From the NCBI GenBank assembly GCA_964437245.1, contig CAYTGJ010000137.1:1-12641 (forward strand): a stretch of 12,641 nt of DNA. The letters are read 5' to 3'. Below, one piece after another: positions 1-7,762 of this stretch (positions are counted from its first letter, which is position 1; each line of letters begins with the position of its first letter). This stretch comes from JANYCO01 sp964437245 (lineage in GTDB: Bacteria > Bacteroidota > Bacteroidia > Cytophagales > Cytophagaceae). The translations under genes and the position numbers were made by a program. The notes under the pieces were generated by a model. That model was not told the origin of the DNA, ran no database searches, and saw nothing but the letters and a program-made list of their open reading frames with translations.

Positions 1-558
1 CCCCACGATCGCTTCGGTAAAATAATCATAGGTCCCGGAGTTTTTCCCCGGACCGTACAGGTGGATCGGTTGGTCTGGCCACTGGTCGTTGACACCTTTC
101 CATGTTTTGATATAGTTTTGAGACTCAGGCGCCCAGATCTTACGAAGTTCTGTCAGGGTGATATTAGTAAGCCATTGATTGGAGGGGTGTACTGCGATCA
201 CAATGCCATCGTATCCGATGAGCAACTCGATGTATTCCAGTTCGCTGGCTTTACAGGCCCGCTCTTCTTTTCGATTGATAGGGCGTGAAGCTCCAATGAT
301 ATCGGCCTCTCCGCTGATCAGTTTTTCAAACCCCCGGTTGGTACCGGAAAAGATGACATTGAGCGAAGCCCCGTTCAGGATATTTTCCTGGCGGTAAGTA
401 TCCGAGGCACTTTTGAGGATCGGATATACAGTACTGGATCCGTCTATGGTCACTACATCGTCCGAATGGATCGGAGGATTGACCGTAGAGGTACTACTGG
501 TACAGGCGAAGAACAGAAAGGGGAGTAGTAAAAGGAAAGGAACCGTATTACGATGCAT
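1..558 (-). CDS. pstS: PstS-family phosphate ABC transporter substrate-binding lipoprotein (partial, C-terminus off window)
   Basis: The 186 visible residues match the N-terminal part of the PstS/PBP-like family, which captures phosphate outside the inner membrane and delivers it to the PstCAB permease. The start at 558 gives a hydrophobic signal peptide ending in a lipobox (LFFAC, Cys19), so a lipid-anchored protein is expected. Family signatures seen are VTIDGSSTVYP at residues 36-46 (the usual DGSST phosphate loop), FSGTNRGFEKLISGEADI at about 70-87, and YGPGKNSGTYDYFTEAIVG at 168-186, the second substrate loop. About 100 further residues would be expected beyond the edge. No pstCAB gene is visible; any would lie to the left. 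A near-consensus -7 element (TAACTTTC, minus strand, 576-583) lies just upstream, but I see no convincing Pho box. The family call is firm; phosphate specificity is inferred. Confidence 0.9.
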   Translation of the reverse strand, partial: MHRNTVPFLLLLPFLFFACTSSTSTVNPPIHSDDVVTIDGSSTVYPILKSASDTYRQENILNGASLNVIFSGTNRGFEKLISGEADIIGASRPINRKEERACKASELEYIELLIGYDGIVIAVHPSNQWLTNITLTELRKIWAPESQNYIKTWKGVNDQWPDQPIHLYGPGKNSGTYDYFTEAIVG

Positions 559-743
559 AAGGATTCAATTTTTCCGAAAGTTAGTCTGTTAGTATAAACT
601 GAATATCACTAGAGGAAGAACAGGCATTAAGTTATTGTTAAAAAATGTTCATCAACGGGTGTTGTTCTTTTATGCATCTGATAGCACACGTGCGAGACCT
701 TACGGATAAAGAGGATGGTAAAGGGCTGTAAGATCTTGACAGA

Positions 744-1178
744 TTACTTCTTAGTACATTTTTCGCAATATCCTTCTACCAGAAAACTGAATTTTTCGGG
801 TTTATACTTTTTAGGAATTTTGATGGAAGGAATACTCACCTCTTCCAGGCACAAGGTGGTGTTACAGCCCGAACATTTAAAATGGACATGATTGTCTTCA
901 TGGGTATGATGCACCGAATCATGTTTGCATAAAGCATACATGTTGTTTCCGGAGGTGTCCGGAATTTTGTGAATCAGCCCATGCTCTTCAAACGAATTTA
1001 ATGTCCGGTACAGCGTGATGCGGTCGAATTCTTTTCCCAGTATTTTGTGGAGTTCAGCGAGGGACAACACTTTGTTTTTTACGATAAAAGCTTTCAGAAC
1101 AGAAGTGCGCTGGGCCGTGATTTTCAACTCATGATTTCTTAGTAATTCTTCCGGATCTTTTTTTGGGACTGTATTCAT
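744..1178 (-). CDS. Fur/Zur-family metal-dependent transcriptional repressor
   Basis: This is a 144-residue Fur-superfamily regulator of normal length. The winged helix includes ITAQRTSVLKAF (20-31) and the recognition-helix region DRITLYRTLNSFEEHGLIH (52-70). The dimerisation half carries a histidine-rich stretch (H90, H91, H93, H97, H99) and two CxxC pairs, C102/C105 and C138/C141, that form the family's structural zinc site. The frame stays open 25 codons further upstream, but I chose the ATG at 1178 because it is where family homology begins, GAGGAAAGGG precedes it closely, and a -7 element at 1202-1209 would place transcription start downstream of the longer ATG at 1253. The histidine cluster suits a zinc or iron sensor; Zur, Fur and PerR cannot be separated from sequence alone. 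It lies upstream of the phosphate-binding gene on the same strand with a 185-bp gap, so co-transcription is uncertain. Confidence 0.93.
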   Translation of the reverse strand: MNTVPKKDPEELLRNHELKITAQRTSVLKAFIVKNKVLSLAELHKILGKEFDRITLYRTLNSFEEHGLIHKIPDTSGNNMYALCKHDSVHHTHEDNHVHFKCSGCNTTLCLEEVSIPSIKIPKKYKPEKFSFLVEGYCEKCTKK

Positions 1179-1201
1179 GTATTCCCTTTCCTCTAAGTAG
1201 G

Positions 1202-1209
1202 CAAAATTA
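1202..1209 (-). promoter_or_regulatory. Candidate Bacteroidota -7 element for the Fur-family gene
   Basis: On the minus strand this reads TAATTTTG, an exact fit to TAnnTTTG. It would give a leader of about 15-20 nt before the ATG at 1178. I find no TTG at the usual -33 distance, and the surroundings are A/T-rich, so a chance match is possible. An interrupted palindrome, TGATCCTGATCA, lies further upstream at 1241-1252 and could be an operator half, with weak support. Confidence 0.45.
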
Positions 1210-1401
1210 ACTATAAAATCAAAAAATATAAATGAAGGAATGATCCTGATCACCAGAGAGAAACAATCTTAGTAATGTCCCGCCCCAATGTTGTGCTTAT
1301 CTCTTCGGAAAACAAGATCATGGATACCTTATCCGGGCAAGGCGACGTAATTGAGATCCCCTCCGGAGCAGCTCTGTTTTTGGCGGAGCAGTCGTTGAAA
1401 A

Positions 1402-3927
1402 TTATTGTTTCAGTATTTTATAATGCTGCACGCTTCCGGAAGTATGTACTGCTACAAGATAAATACCAGGAGACAATTCTTGTCCGAAGCTGATCAGGGA
1501 TTCGTTCTCAGGAATAACAGAACTGATCAGCCTGCCACTCATATCATAGATCCGGATTGCCCCAATACTTCTGTCCGCAGCGATTAGCTGGAAAGAAGAC
1601 ACCGAAGGGTTAGGATAAATTTCGATTCGGTTGTCAGCGTCCGTTTGGTATTCAAACCAGTTGGAATACATACGCTGGCCGTCCATGTCGACTTCTTTGA
1701 GGCGGTAGTATACAATTGTTCCGCCAGGATTTTCATCTATAAAGGAATACGATGCTCCTGTGGCACTTTTTTGAGCCGGTACGATGCCGATGTCAGAAAA
1801 TGTTTTTCCTCCGTCATAAGAGCGTTGAATGATAAATTGAGACGCATTGTATTCGGAGGCAGTTCGCCAGTTGACCAGCAGACCTTCCGGTAGTTTCCGG
1901 ACCCCATAGGAAATAAATACCACGGGAAGCACACAGCTTTCAACGATCACCGAAACGGTATCGGTCTGGTAGCCGGGAGTTCCGAAGGAAATATCATCAA
2001 TGGCAAAATCGTTTCCGTTGTTTACTTTGGAAATTTCATCTACCCGGAGCGTCACCGGTCCGCTGGTGGTGGCAGTCCAGGTCTGGCTGATTTTCTGCCA
2101 GAGACAGGTGGTGGCACTGATTGGAATATAGGGAGAAAACAACGGTGTTCCGTTGATGAAGATGTTGGCATGCGGCAGTGGGTTGCCCGACGGATTCGTC
2201 ATGGCATTGGTGTCAATGTTGGTGATCCAGGCGGAAAATTCATAGGTCTTGCCTGCTTCGACATTTACGGTTTGTTCCCATATATAGCTTCCTGCGGTCG
2301 TAGCAGCGTCCGTATACAGGAAATTTCCGATTCCTCCGCGGCCTCTGCATTCTTTCCAGGAATTCCAGCCAGGCCAGAATACATAGTCATTGATCGTATA
2401 GGATCCGTTTCCAAGATCCAGCATATTGCGGTCAGGATATCCTTCGGCATGCTGTTGTGAAGGGGTAAGAGGGGTAGCTGTGGCAGGGTTTTTAAACTGA
2501 TAGGTAGAAGAAAATCCGGTATTCCCTTTTTCAAAATCACCGTTTACCACTAAGTTTCCGATCGGTACTTCTGCCTGCACGGTGTAAAGGTATTGACCCA
2601 GAGCAGCCGGTGTGGTGCTGGCTACCTGGCTGTTGGCGTTCGTGATAGGAGCACTGGTCGCAGTACTCCAGGTGACATTGGCCGTGGCTCCTTTCGCTAC
2701 GAGATCGGCAGCATCTCCCAGGCAAATGGTCTGAGGATTGGCAACCGCAAACAGTTGCCTTTTCTGTGCTTCAAAGGGTGTCATTTTATAACAGACTGCC
2801 CGGTTGGCATAGGCGGGACTTTCTACCACCTTTACGCTATAAATTCCGTAATCGGATACAGGGATCGAGGTCATTCCCGTACCTTGATAAGAAGGGCCCA
2901 TGGCGACGCCGTCTTTATACCAGGCATAGTAAAGCCCCGGACTGTTGCCGGAGGCGGTCAGGGTCGTTCCGGAAGGAAAGATCGTGTCAAAGATATTAGA
3001 TCCTGTGCTGGAGGTGATCGTGGAAAAAGACGTGACCGGGGTGCAGCATTTGGTAGGATCGGTTTCCTGTACTGCCGTCACCAGCGTTTTCCCGCAGCGG
3101 GTAGTGATGTCTACATCGAAGATTCCCGGATACGAATCGTTTCCCCAGATGTTCAGAATAGAGGAAGCATAGTTGAGCGTCGTCCCTGCACCCAGGGGAT
3201 AGGTTCCGCTTATGCCGGAAGTACTGGCAGGGAAATACGAAAGTCCGTCTACTGCAATGGCTCCGGGAGGACATGGATCTCCTGCCGAACAAGTGCTTAC
3301 GGAGATCGTTGAATTTCCGGCAGGTACCGGTACGCCAAGTTGTGAGGCGGACAAGAATACCGGAACTCTGACAAAGATCGTGGAGCCGCTGATGGCTACG
3401 ACTGAGCTGCTGGTATACTGGAAGGTAAACCACTGCGAATACTGACTGTTTGCAGAAACCTTGAGGGCGTATGTACTGGTGCTTCCAAGCCAGTTGGCAT
3501 TTATGCCTACTGTTACATAATTAAGGATGAAGTCGGTACTGGAGGAATAAGAAAGGTTTAACGGACCCGTAAGATTGGCTCCTACAGGAGGAGTAGGGGA
3601 AGAGAGGGCAGGACCGGAGGGTTGCCGGATTTCTTTTTCATAATAGTAGGTATTGACAGTACCATATCCGTTGGGAAATAGTTGTGCTGTTTCATAATAA
3701 TCTCCTGCCCCGGTGTGCTGGTAGCTGGAGGAACCCGCATCGTAGCGGTACCAGTTGTAGACCGTGTTGGACGGACTGCTGTTGGTAATACTCCAGGCGG
3801 CAGTTTGATCAGGACAATAATCCGTTGTCTGGATAGGATCTGTCACACCGCATTGAGCAAGCAGTTTACCCTTTCCGGTAATCAGTACCAGCAGAAGGAT
3901 TGTCAGAAGATTTCTTAAAACATTCAT
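1402..3927 (-). CDS. T9SS-secreted protein with carbohydrate-binding-like module and C-terminal sorting domain
   Basis: This is an 841-residue secreted protein of unknown specific function. The ATG at 3927 is preferred over the one at 3954 because it starts directly at a signal peptide (MNVLRNLLTILLLVLITG, cleavage probably near AQ at about 24-25). Residues 26 to about 450 are Ser/Thr/Gly-rich and look like beta-sandwich Ig-type modules, including a double Cys (CCTPV). Residues about 457-650 resemble a galactose-binding-fold (CBM4/9-like) module: NLVVNGDFEKG at the start, WEQTVNVEAGKTYEFSAW in the middle, FAIDDISFG at the end. Residues about 664-762 form the FnIII-like module common before sorting domains (VNWRTASEYN, IQRSYDGGKTF, YYRLKEVDMDG). 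The last 75 residues (IEIYPNPS, GAIRIYDMSGRLI, LSPGIYLVAV, KILKQ) are a type A T9SS sorting domain. It is probably exported and anchored to or released from the cell surface. No catalytic motif is recognised. Confidence 0.88.
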   Translation of the reverse strand: MNVLRNLLTILLLVLITGKGKLLAQCGVTDPIQTTDYCPDQTAAWSITNSSPSNTVYNWYRYDAGSSSYQHTGAGDYYETAQLFPNGYGTVNTYYYEKEIRQPSGPALSSPTPPVGANLTGPLNLSYSSSTDFILNYVTVGINANWLGSTSTYALKVSANSQYSQWFTFQYTSSSVVAISGSTIFVRVPVFLSASQLGVPVPAGNSTISVSTCSAGDPCPPGAIAVDGLSYFPASTSGISGTYPLGAGTTLNYASSILNIWGNDSYPGIFDVDITTRCGKTLVTAVQETDPTKCCTPVTSFSTITSSTGSNIFDTIFPSGTTLTASGNSPGLYYAWYKDGVAMGPSYQGTGMTSIPVSDYGIYSVKVVESPAYANRAVCYKMTPFEAQKRQLFAVANPQTICLGDAADLVAKGATANVTWSTATSAPITNANSQVASTTPAALGQYLYTVQAEVPIGNLVVNGDFEKGNTGFSSTYQFKNPATATPLTPSQQHAEGYPDRNMLDLGNGSYTINDYVFWPGWNSWKECRGRGGIGNFLYTDAATTAGSYIWEQTVNVEAGKTYEFSAWITNIDTNAMTNPSGNPLPHANIFINGTPLFSPYIPISATTCLWQKISQTWTATTSGPVTLRVDEISKVNNGNDFAIDDISFGTPGYQTDTVSVIVESCVLPVVFISYGVRKLPEGLLVNWRTASEYNASQFIIQRSYDGGKTFSDIGIVPAQKSATGASYSFIDENPGGTIVYYRLKEVDMDGQRMYSNWFEYQTDADNRIEIYPNPSVSSFQLIAADRSIGAIRIYDMSGRLISSVIPENESLISFGQELSPGIYLVAVHTSGSVQHYKILKQ

Positions 3928-4015
3928 CGTTGTACAAACTTTAAGTGAAGGCAATCACTAAAACGGGGAATTTTATACGAGACTTATTTTATTGTTAGTG
4001 TTAAATATACATTAA

Positions 4016-4031
4016 TTATTATTAATAATAA
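4016..4031. repeat. Perfect 16-bp A/T palindrome
   Basis: TTATTATTAATAATAA equals its own reverse complement. It lies about 90 bp upstream of the start of the 841-aa secreted protein. It could be a regulator site, but in such A/T-rich, low-complexity sequence a chance palindrome is quite possible. Confidence 0.5.
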
Positions 4032-4163
4032 GATTTTTATATTATTTATTGGTAAAATTATAAGATTGAATATTTTTAATTTTGTTTTAAATATTTGATA
4101 ATTAGCATTTTGTTGGTTTTTATTTTGCCAGATCCGAAGGGGTGAAAAGAGGGAGTGACATAA

Positions 4164-4197
4164 AAAAATCGCCAGACTTTGGAGCCGGGCGATTTTT
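4164..4197 (-). terminator. Rho-independent terminator of the NHL-repeat gene
   Basis: The arms AAAAATCGCC (4164-4173) and GGCGATTTTT (4188-4197) pair over 10 bp around a 14-nt loop. Read on the minus strand, the stem runs into seven T residues, as expected of an intrinsic terminator. It lies about 195 bp past the stop codon of the 892-aa gene and upstream of the next minus-strand gene, so it separates the two transcription units. Confidence 0.8.
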
Positions 4198-4391
4198 AAG
4201 GGTGTGTTTTTACATTTATTGTGTGGGCTGTACCGGATTAATTTTAGTACGATTCCTGGGTGTCAGAGACAAATGAAATCTCTATAGAGTATTCCTGTTC
4301 GTTCCCTCGCAGGCATGTTCTTGATAGAATGGACGATTGTCTTGTTGTATTCCCTCGAATTCTGTATCCTGAAATAATCGTAACATTTCTA

Positions 4392-7070
4392 TTATTGTTT
4401 AACAAACCAATGCCTGATTTTTTGCTTGTCGTTGCCTAGTTCCAGCCAATACATACCACTTGTAAAAGAGGAAACATCCAGTTGATATTTCCCGCTATGA
4501 ATATTGACAAAAGAATGGAACAGGACTGCTCCCTGTATATCGGTAATAGTTAGAGATACTGGTCCTGTTATGCCTGTAGAGGATTCTATGCATAGATGTT
4601 CTGTGGCCGGATTCGGATAAAGAGTGGAGATGAGGTTTGTAGCAGTACTGACACCGGTGGCCGGTGCTGAAATTATCAGGGGCTGTATTACTTCCGGTGC
4701 AGGGTTGTATTCTGTATTCCCCGGTTGGCTGGCGGTGACCGTAGTAGTTCCAGCTCCGACGATGGTCAGAATATTTCCGGAAACGGTCGCTACCAAAGGA
4801 TTTGAACTGGTATAGGTGATCGTAAGACCGGAAGTAGAGACGGCATTCAGTGCGAAGGGGGCATCTCCTGTCGTACGGTTTGCCAGGGCTTCAAAGGTGA
4901 TGGTCTGACTAAGTTTGTTGTTTACATCAATCGTACGGACTACGTCGGTAGCAGCATTGTAATGATGATCTCCGGGCTGGCTTGCCGTAATAATGCTCGT
5001 ACCGGTTCCTACTAATGTAAGTATATTTCCGGAAACAGTTGCCACGGCAGGATTCGAACTGGTATAGATGATGCTCAGCCCTGAATTGATTGTACCATTT
5101 AGCGTAACACTTTCTTCAGACAACCCGATCCCGGAAGGTAGGATAAACGTAATGACCTGAGAGGCTTTGGTTACTTCCAGTGTTTGAACCTGAGGAGTAG
5201 CCGCATTATAACTGGCATTGCCCGGCTGGCTGGCAGTGATTTCGGTAGTGCCTGTTCCCGTAAGAGTAACGGTATTCCCGGATATAGTTGCTACGGCAGG
5301 ATCTGAACTGGTATAGACAACAGGCAGACCGGAACTGGTGCTGGCAGTTAAGGAAAACGGAGCATCCACGATGATTTTGGTAGAAAGGGTGTTAAAGGTA
5401 ATGGTTTGATCCGCTTTGGTTACGGTAAACGGTACTACTACTGCACTGGCAGGATTGTAGTTGTGATTTCCCGGCTGACTTACAGTGATGTTGGTGGTGC
5501 CTCCTCCTGTGATCGTGAGTACATTTCCCGAGATGGTTGCTACCGAAGGATCTGAGCTGGTATAGACGACAGGCAGGCCGGAGCTTGCGTTGGCATATAG
5601 TTCAAACGGAAGATCTCCTATATTTTTGGATGGTAGCGGGTCGGGCATATAAAACGTAGAGATGGTCTGATCCCCTTTCAGGATGGTCCCGTTGAGGGCT
5701 ATCGTTCTGGTGGTTGCCCCCGAAGAACTGATCGATAAATTTCCATTGTAAATTCCAGCATCGGAGTTTTGTGACATTATGATGTAGACACTTTGAGGAG
5801 AGATTATTCCTGCTACGGGAGTTAGTGTCAGGGTGGTATGAAACTGTCGGGAGCCGCCCCATGGATTATATTCCTGTAACGAGAACAGATACCCTGGAGG
5901 AGCTGTGATGACCAGATCATGGGTGAGCGATTGCCCACTGATATAAACCATCTGCTCATTATTGGGATAGAAGGACTGATAGGTATAGGAAAACGGGTTA
6001 AGAGAAGCCCCGCTTAATTTCCGGATCTTATGGTTGCCTTCATCAGCTACATAGAGGTTATGATTGGCATCGATGCCTATTCCCCAGGGATGATAGAAAC
6101 GGGCTGAAGAAGCGGGACCATTTTGAGAACCGTAGGAGGAAATTCCTGCTATGGTAGAAACAGTTCCGGCAGGGGTGACTTTCCGGATCCGTTGATTGCC
6201 CCGGTCGGAGATGTACAAATTCCCGGAAGCGTCGACAGTGATTCCGGAAGGCCGGTTGAATTTTGCCGCAGTCCCTGTACCGTCGGCAAAACCTTCGGTC
6301 CCGTCACCGGCCAGGGTAGTGACTACTCCTGAGGGGGTGATTTTCCGGATCCTGTGATTTTCGAAATCGGTAACATATACATTCCCTGCACCGTCTGCAG
6401 CTACTGCTGAAGGGATGTAGAATTGGGCATTGGTTCCTGCACCGTCGGTATGTCCTGCGATACCGGTGCCGGCCAGGGTAGTGACTACTCCTTCAGGGGT
6501 GATTTTTCGTATCCGGTGATTATGAGAATCTGCGACGTAGAGATTTCCTGCACCATCCAGTGTGATCCCTCTAGGATTCCAGAACTGAGCGGCGGTTCCT
6601 GTACCGTCTGCATAGTCAGCTGTCCCGTCACCTGCGAGGGTGGTGACTACTCCCGCAGGGGTGATTTTCCGGATACGGTTGTTTCCGGCATCTGCTACAT
6701 ATACATTGCCGGAAGCATCCACGGCCACTCCGGCAGGAGCATTAAAAGAAGCGCTTGTTCCTGTTCCATCGGCATAGCCTCCTGTACCGCTTCCAGCGAG
6801 TGTGGTAGAAGTTCCCTCGGGTGTTATTTTCCGGATCCTGTGTCCGATTAATTCTGCTGTATATACATTGCCGGAGGCATCGATCGCTATCCCGTTAGGA
6901 TTACGAAACCGGGCTCCGTCTCCGGTCCCGTCGTCATCCCCGGGAGCATTCGAGAAAGGGCCGGCCAGGGTAGTGACGGACCACTCAAATGAAATGGTTT
7001 GTGCTCCTATAGGATTGCCCAAGGACCATAGTAAAAAAAATATACAAACTCTCATGTTGATTTTTTTCAT
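4392..7070 (-). CDS. T9SS-secreted NHL-repeat / bacterial Ig-like repeat protein
   Basis: This is an 892-residue surface or secreted protein. The ATG at 7070 (MKKINMRVCIFFLLWSLG, cleavage near GAQ, residue 24) is chosen over the frame's first ATG at 7106, because a -7 element at 7109-7116 would place the first ATG at or before the transcript start. Residues about 33-352 hold six NHL repeats of 54 residues, each with GIAIDASGNVY-like and HRIRKITPEG-like halves, enough for a closed six-bladed propeller. Residues about 355-460 form a beta-rich linker domain (PPGYLFSL, NSDAGIYNGNLSISS). Residues about 465-800 are four Ig-like repeats with a YTSSDPAVATISGN core and SQPGN turn. The last 80 residues (LYPNPATEHLCIES, GMYWLELGN, WFVKQ) are a type A T9SS sorting domain. 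NHL propellers usually mediate protein or glycan contacts, so a binding or adhesion role is inferred; no catalytic residue set is recognised. Confidence 0.93.
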   Translation of the reverse strand: MKKINMRVCIFFLLWSLGNPIGAQTISFEWSVTTLAGPFSNAPGDDDGTGDGARFRNPNGIAIDASGNVYTAELIGHRIRKITPEGTSTTLAGSGTGGYADGTGTSASFNAPAGVAVDASGNVYVADAGNNRIRKITPAGVVTTLAGDGTADYADGTGTAAQFWNPRGITLDGAGNLYVADSHNHRIRKITPEGVVTTLAGTGIAGHTDGAGTNAQFYIPSAVAADGAGNVYVTDFENHRIRKITPSGVVTTLAGDGTEGFADGTGTAAKFNRPSGITVDASGNLYISDRGNQRIRKVTPAGTVSTIAGISSYGSQNGPASSARFYHPWGIGIDANHNLYVADEGNHKIRKLSGASLNPFSYTYQSFYPNNEQMVYISGQSLTHDLVITAPPGYLFSLQEYNPWGGSRQFHTTLTLTPVAGIISPQSVYIIMSQNSDAGIYNGNLSISSSGATTRTIALNGTILKGDQTISTFYMPDPLPSKNIGDLPFELYANASSGLPVVYTSSDPSVATISGNVLTITGGGTTNITVSQPGNHNYNPASAVVVPFTVTKADQTITFNTLSTKIIVDAPFSLTASTSSGLPVVYTSSDPAVATISGNTVTLTGTGTTEITASQPGNASYNAATPQVQTLEVTKASQVITFILPSGIGLSEESVTLNGTINSGLSIIYTSSNPAVATVSGNILTLVGTGTSIITASQPGDHHYNAATDVVRTIDVNNKLSQTITFEALANRTTGDAPFALNAVSTSGLTITYTSSNPLVATVSGNILTIVGAGTTTVTASQPGNTEYNPAPEVIQPLIISAPATGVSTATNLISTLYPNPATEHLCIESSTGITGPVSLTITDIQGAVLFHSFVNIHSGKYQLDVSSFTSGMYWLELGNDKQKIRHWFVKQ
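4660..5680 (-). repeat. Four tandem Ig-like repeats, 249-252 bp each
   Basis: These are coding repeats inside the 892-aa gene. The plus-strand marker GA[A/G]CTGGTATA recurs at 4804, 5056, 5305 and 5554, giving periods of 252, 249 and 249 bp (84, 83 and 83 residues). Each unit begins with a QTITF-like strand and contains YTSS(D/N)P, VAT(I/V)SGN and SQPG motifs, typical of bacterial Ig-like stalk modules. Confidence 0.85.
6010..6974 (-). repeat. Six tandem NHL repeats with exact 162-bp period
   Basis: The plus-strand marker TTCCGGATCC or a close variant (antisense of RIRK) occurs at 6019, 6181, 6343, 6505, 6667 and 6829. Every interval is exactly 162 bp, or 54 codons, without an indel. Units differ by scattered substitutions, so the array is not a fresh duplication, yet its length register is fully preserved. 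Confidence 0.9.
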
Positions 7071-7415
7071 AATAAGATGTATTTGGCGGAATAATATTTT
7101 TGTCATTCCAAAGGTATGAGATCCGCTATATGCTGGTCCTATCCGTAAAGGGTAGTAATGTTGGAAAGATCGTCTGGGGATGATTGCAGGAAAAGTATGC
7201 CTGGAAAATAGAAGTCATCTTAAACATAAAGAGGTCGCCTCCCGGATAGATGAATCTTTAAGTTGTCCCGGATTGATTTTTACCTTCTTGTCAACGCAGC
7301 AGGATCAAGATTTAATCTTGTTTCCAGTATCTGGTATCATAGGGATTGTATCCTGGTAGTGACCTTGTGCAGAAGTTATCGCCATGACATTTTGGTCTTA
7401 TGTCATTTGAAAGAA
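7071..7415. other. 345-bp intergenic region between the HxlR and NHL-repeat genes
   Basis: Both flanking genes are on the minus strand. The region holds the candidate promoter of the NHL gene (7109-7116). Just past the HxlR stop codon is a short inverted repeat, ATGACAT / ATGTCAT (7384-7390 and 7400-7406), without a clear T tract, so it is at best a weak terminator. I see no gene; the short plus-strand open frame that starts at 7263 runs antisense into the regulator and has no family resemblance. Confidence 0.55.
7109..7116 (-). promoter_or_regulatory. Candidate Bacteroidota -7 element for the NHL-repeat gene
   Basis: On the minus strand this reads TACCTTTG, an exact TAnnTTTG match, about 39 bp before the chosen ATG at 7070. 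It also argues against the upstream ATG at 7106. No clear TTG is seen at the -33 position. Confidence 0.5.
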
Positions 7416-7760
7416 TTATTTTCCGGAAATAATTTTCTTCCTGTGCTGAGCTCCCCATTTTTCCATAGCGCCCAATACTTCGTTCAATGTTTCACTGTAG
7501 GGGGTTAATTCATATTGTACGGTGACAGGTTTCGTATCGCAGACTTGCCGGCTGATCAGTCCGTTCATTTCCAATTCCTGTAATTCTTTCGATAAGATCC
7601 TGGGAGAAATTCCTGCTTCTCTTGATAGCTCATTGAATCCTTTTTTCCCGCTTCTTAAAATAGAGATCAGTACCAGTTTCCATTTTCCGCCCACTACATC
7701 CAGCGTATCCCGTATGGCCATTTTAGCTTTTGTACAGCTTTCAATCGTGTGTGTTGACAT
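7416..7760 (-). CDS. HxlR/DUF24-family winged-helix transcriptional regulator
   Basis: The 114-residue protein has the full length and hallmarks of the HxlR (DUF24) family: an N-terminal Cys (C9), DTLDVVGGKWKLVLISILRSG (18-38), GFNELSREAGISPRILSKEL (41-60) as the helix-turn-helix, LEMNGLISRQV before the wing, and VQYELTPYSETLNEVLGAMEKWG at the C-terminus, where the dimer helix lies. In characterised relatives such as YodB, CatR and HypR the N-terminal Cys senses quinones, aldehydes or hypochlorite; C9 occupies that position, and C74 is the only other Cys. The gene is divergent from doxX-pirin, and repeated sites in the shared 96-bp region overlap its own promoter, so autorepression and control of that operon are likely. 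The family assignment is firm; the inducer is inferred. Confidence 0.93.
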   Translation of the reverse strand: MSTHTIESCTKAKMAIRDTLDVVGGKWKLVLISILRSGKKGFNELSREAGISPRILSKELQELEMNGLISRQVCDTKPVTVQYELTPYSETLNEVLGAMEKWGAQHRKKIISGK

Positions 7761-7762
7761 AT

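Larger units (their letters stand above)
3928..4391. other. 464-bp A/T-rich intergenic region
   Basis: No gene is supported here. The part next to the 841-aa gene (about 3960-4130) is strikingly A/T-rich and should hold its promoter, but I find no exact TAnnTTTG on the minus strand. The closest is TAATTTTA at 4053-4060. It includes a perfect 16-bp A/T palindrome (4016-4031). The distal part holds the terminator of the NHL-repeat gene (4164-4197) followed by about 190 bp up to that gene's stop codon in which I see no further structure. Confidence 0.6.

Noticed and set aside
586..604. Pho-box-like CTGTTAGTATAAACTGAAT upstream of the pstS-type gene
   Set aside because: The two CTG-containing halves are 13 bp apart instead of the 11 bp of the enterobacterial Pho box, and the second half matches poorly.
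2593..3312. Long plus-strand open frame of 239 codons
   Set aside because: It is fully antisense to the 841-aa secreted protein, its translation is rich in Arg, Gly and Cys with no family resemblance, and the minus-strand frame has a signal peptide, recognisable modules and a sorting domain.
3840..3927. Lipoprotein signal (LLAQC) in the 841-aa protein
   Set aside because: A Gln at -1 does not fit the lipobox, which needs Gly, Ala or Ser there. Ordinary signal peptidase cleavage with T9SS export fits better.
6423..6851. Plus-strand open frame of 142 codons with repeated GDFP/GGDYS segments
   Set aside because: It is the antisense shadow of the NHL repeats; its repetition merely mirrors the 162-bp period.
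7384..7406. Inverted repeat ATGACAT/ATGTCAT as terminator of the HxlR-family gene
   Set aside because: Only 7 bp of A/T-rich stem and no clear T tract on the minus strand; too weak to call a terminator.
7263..7508. Plus-strand open frame of 81 codons
   Set aside because: It overlaps the 3' end of the HxlR-family gene antisense and shows no recognisable motif or start signal.
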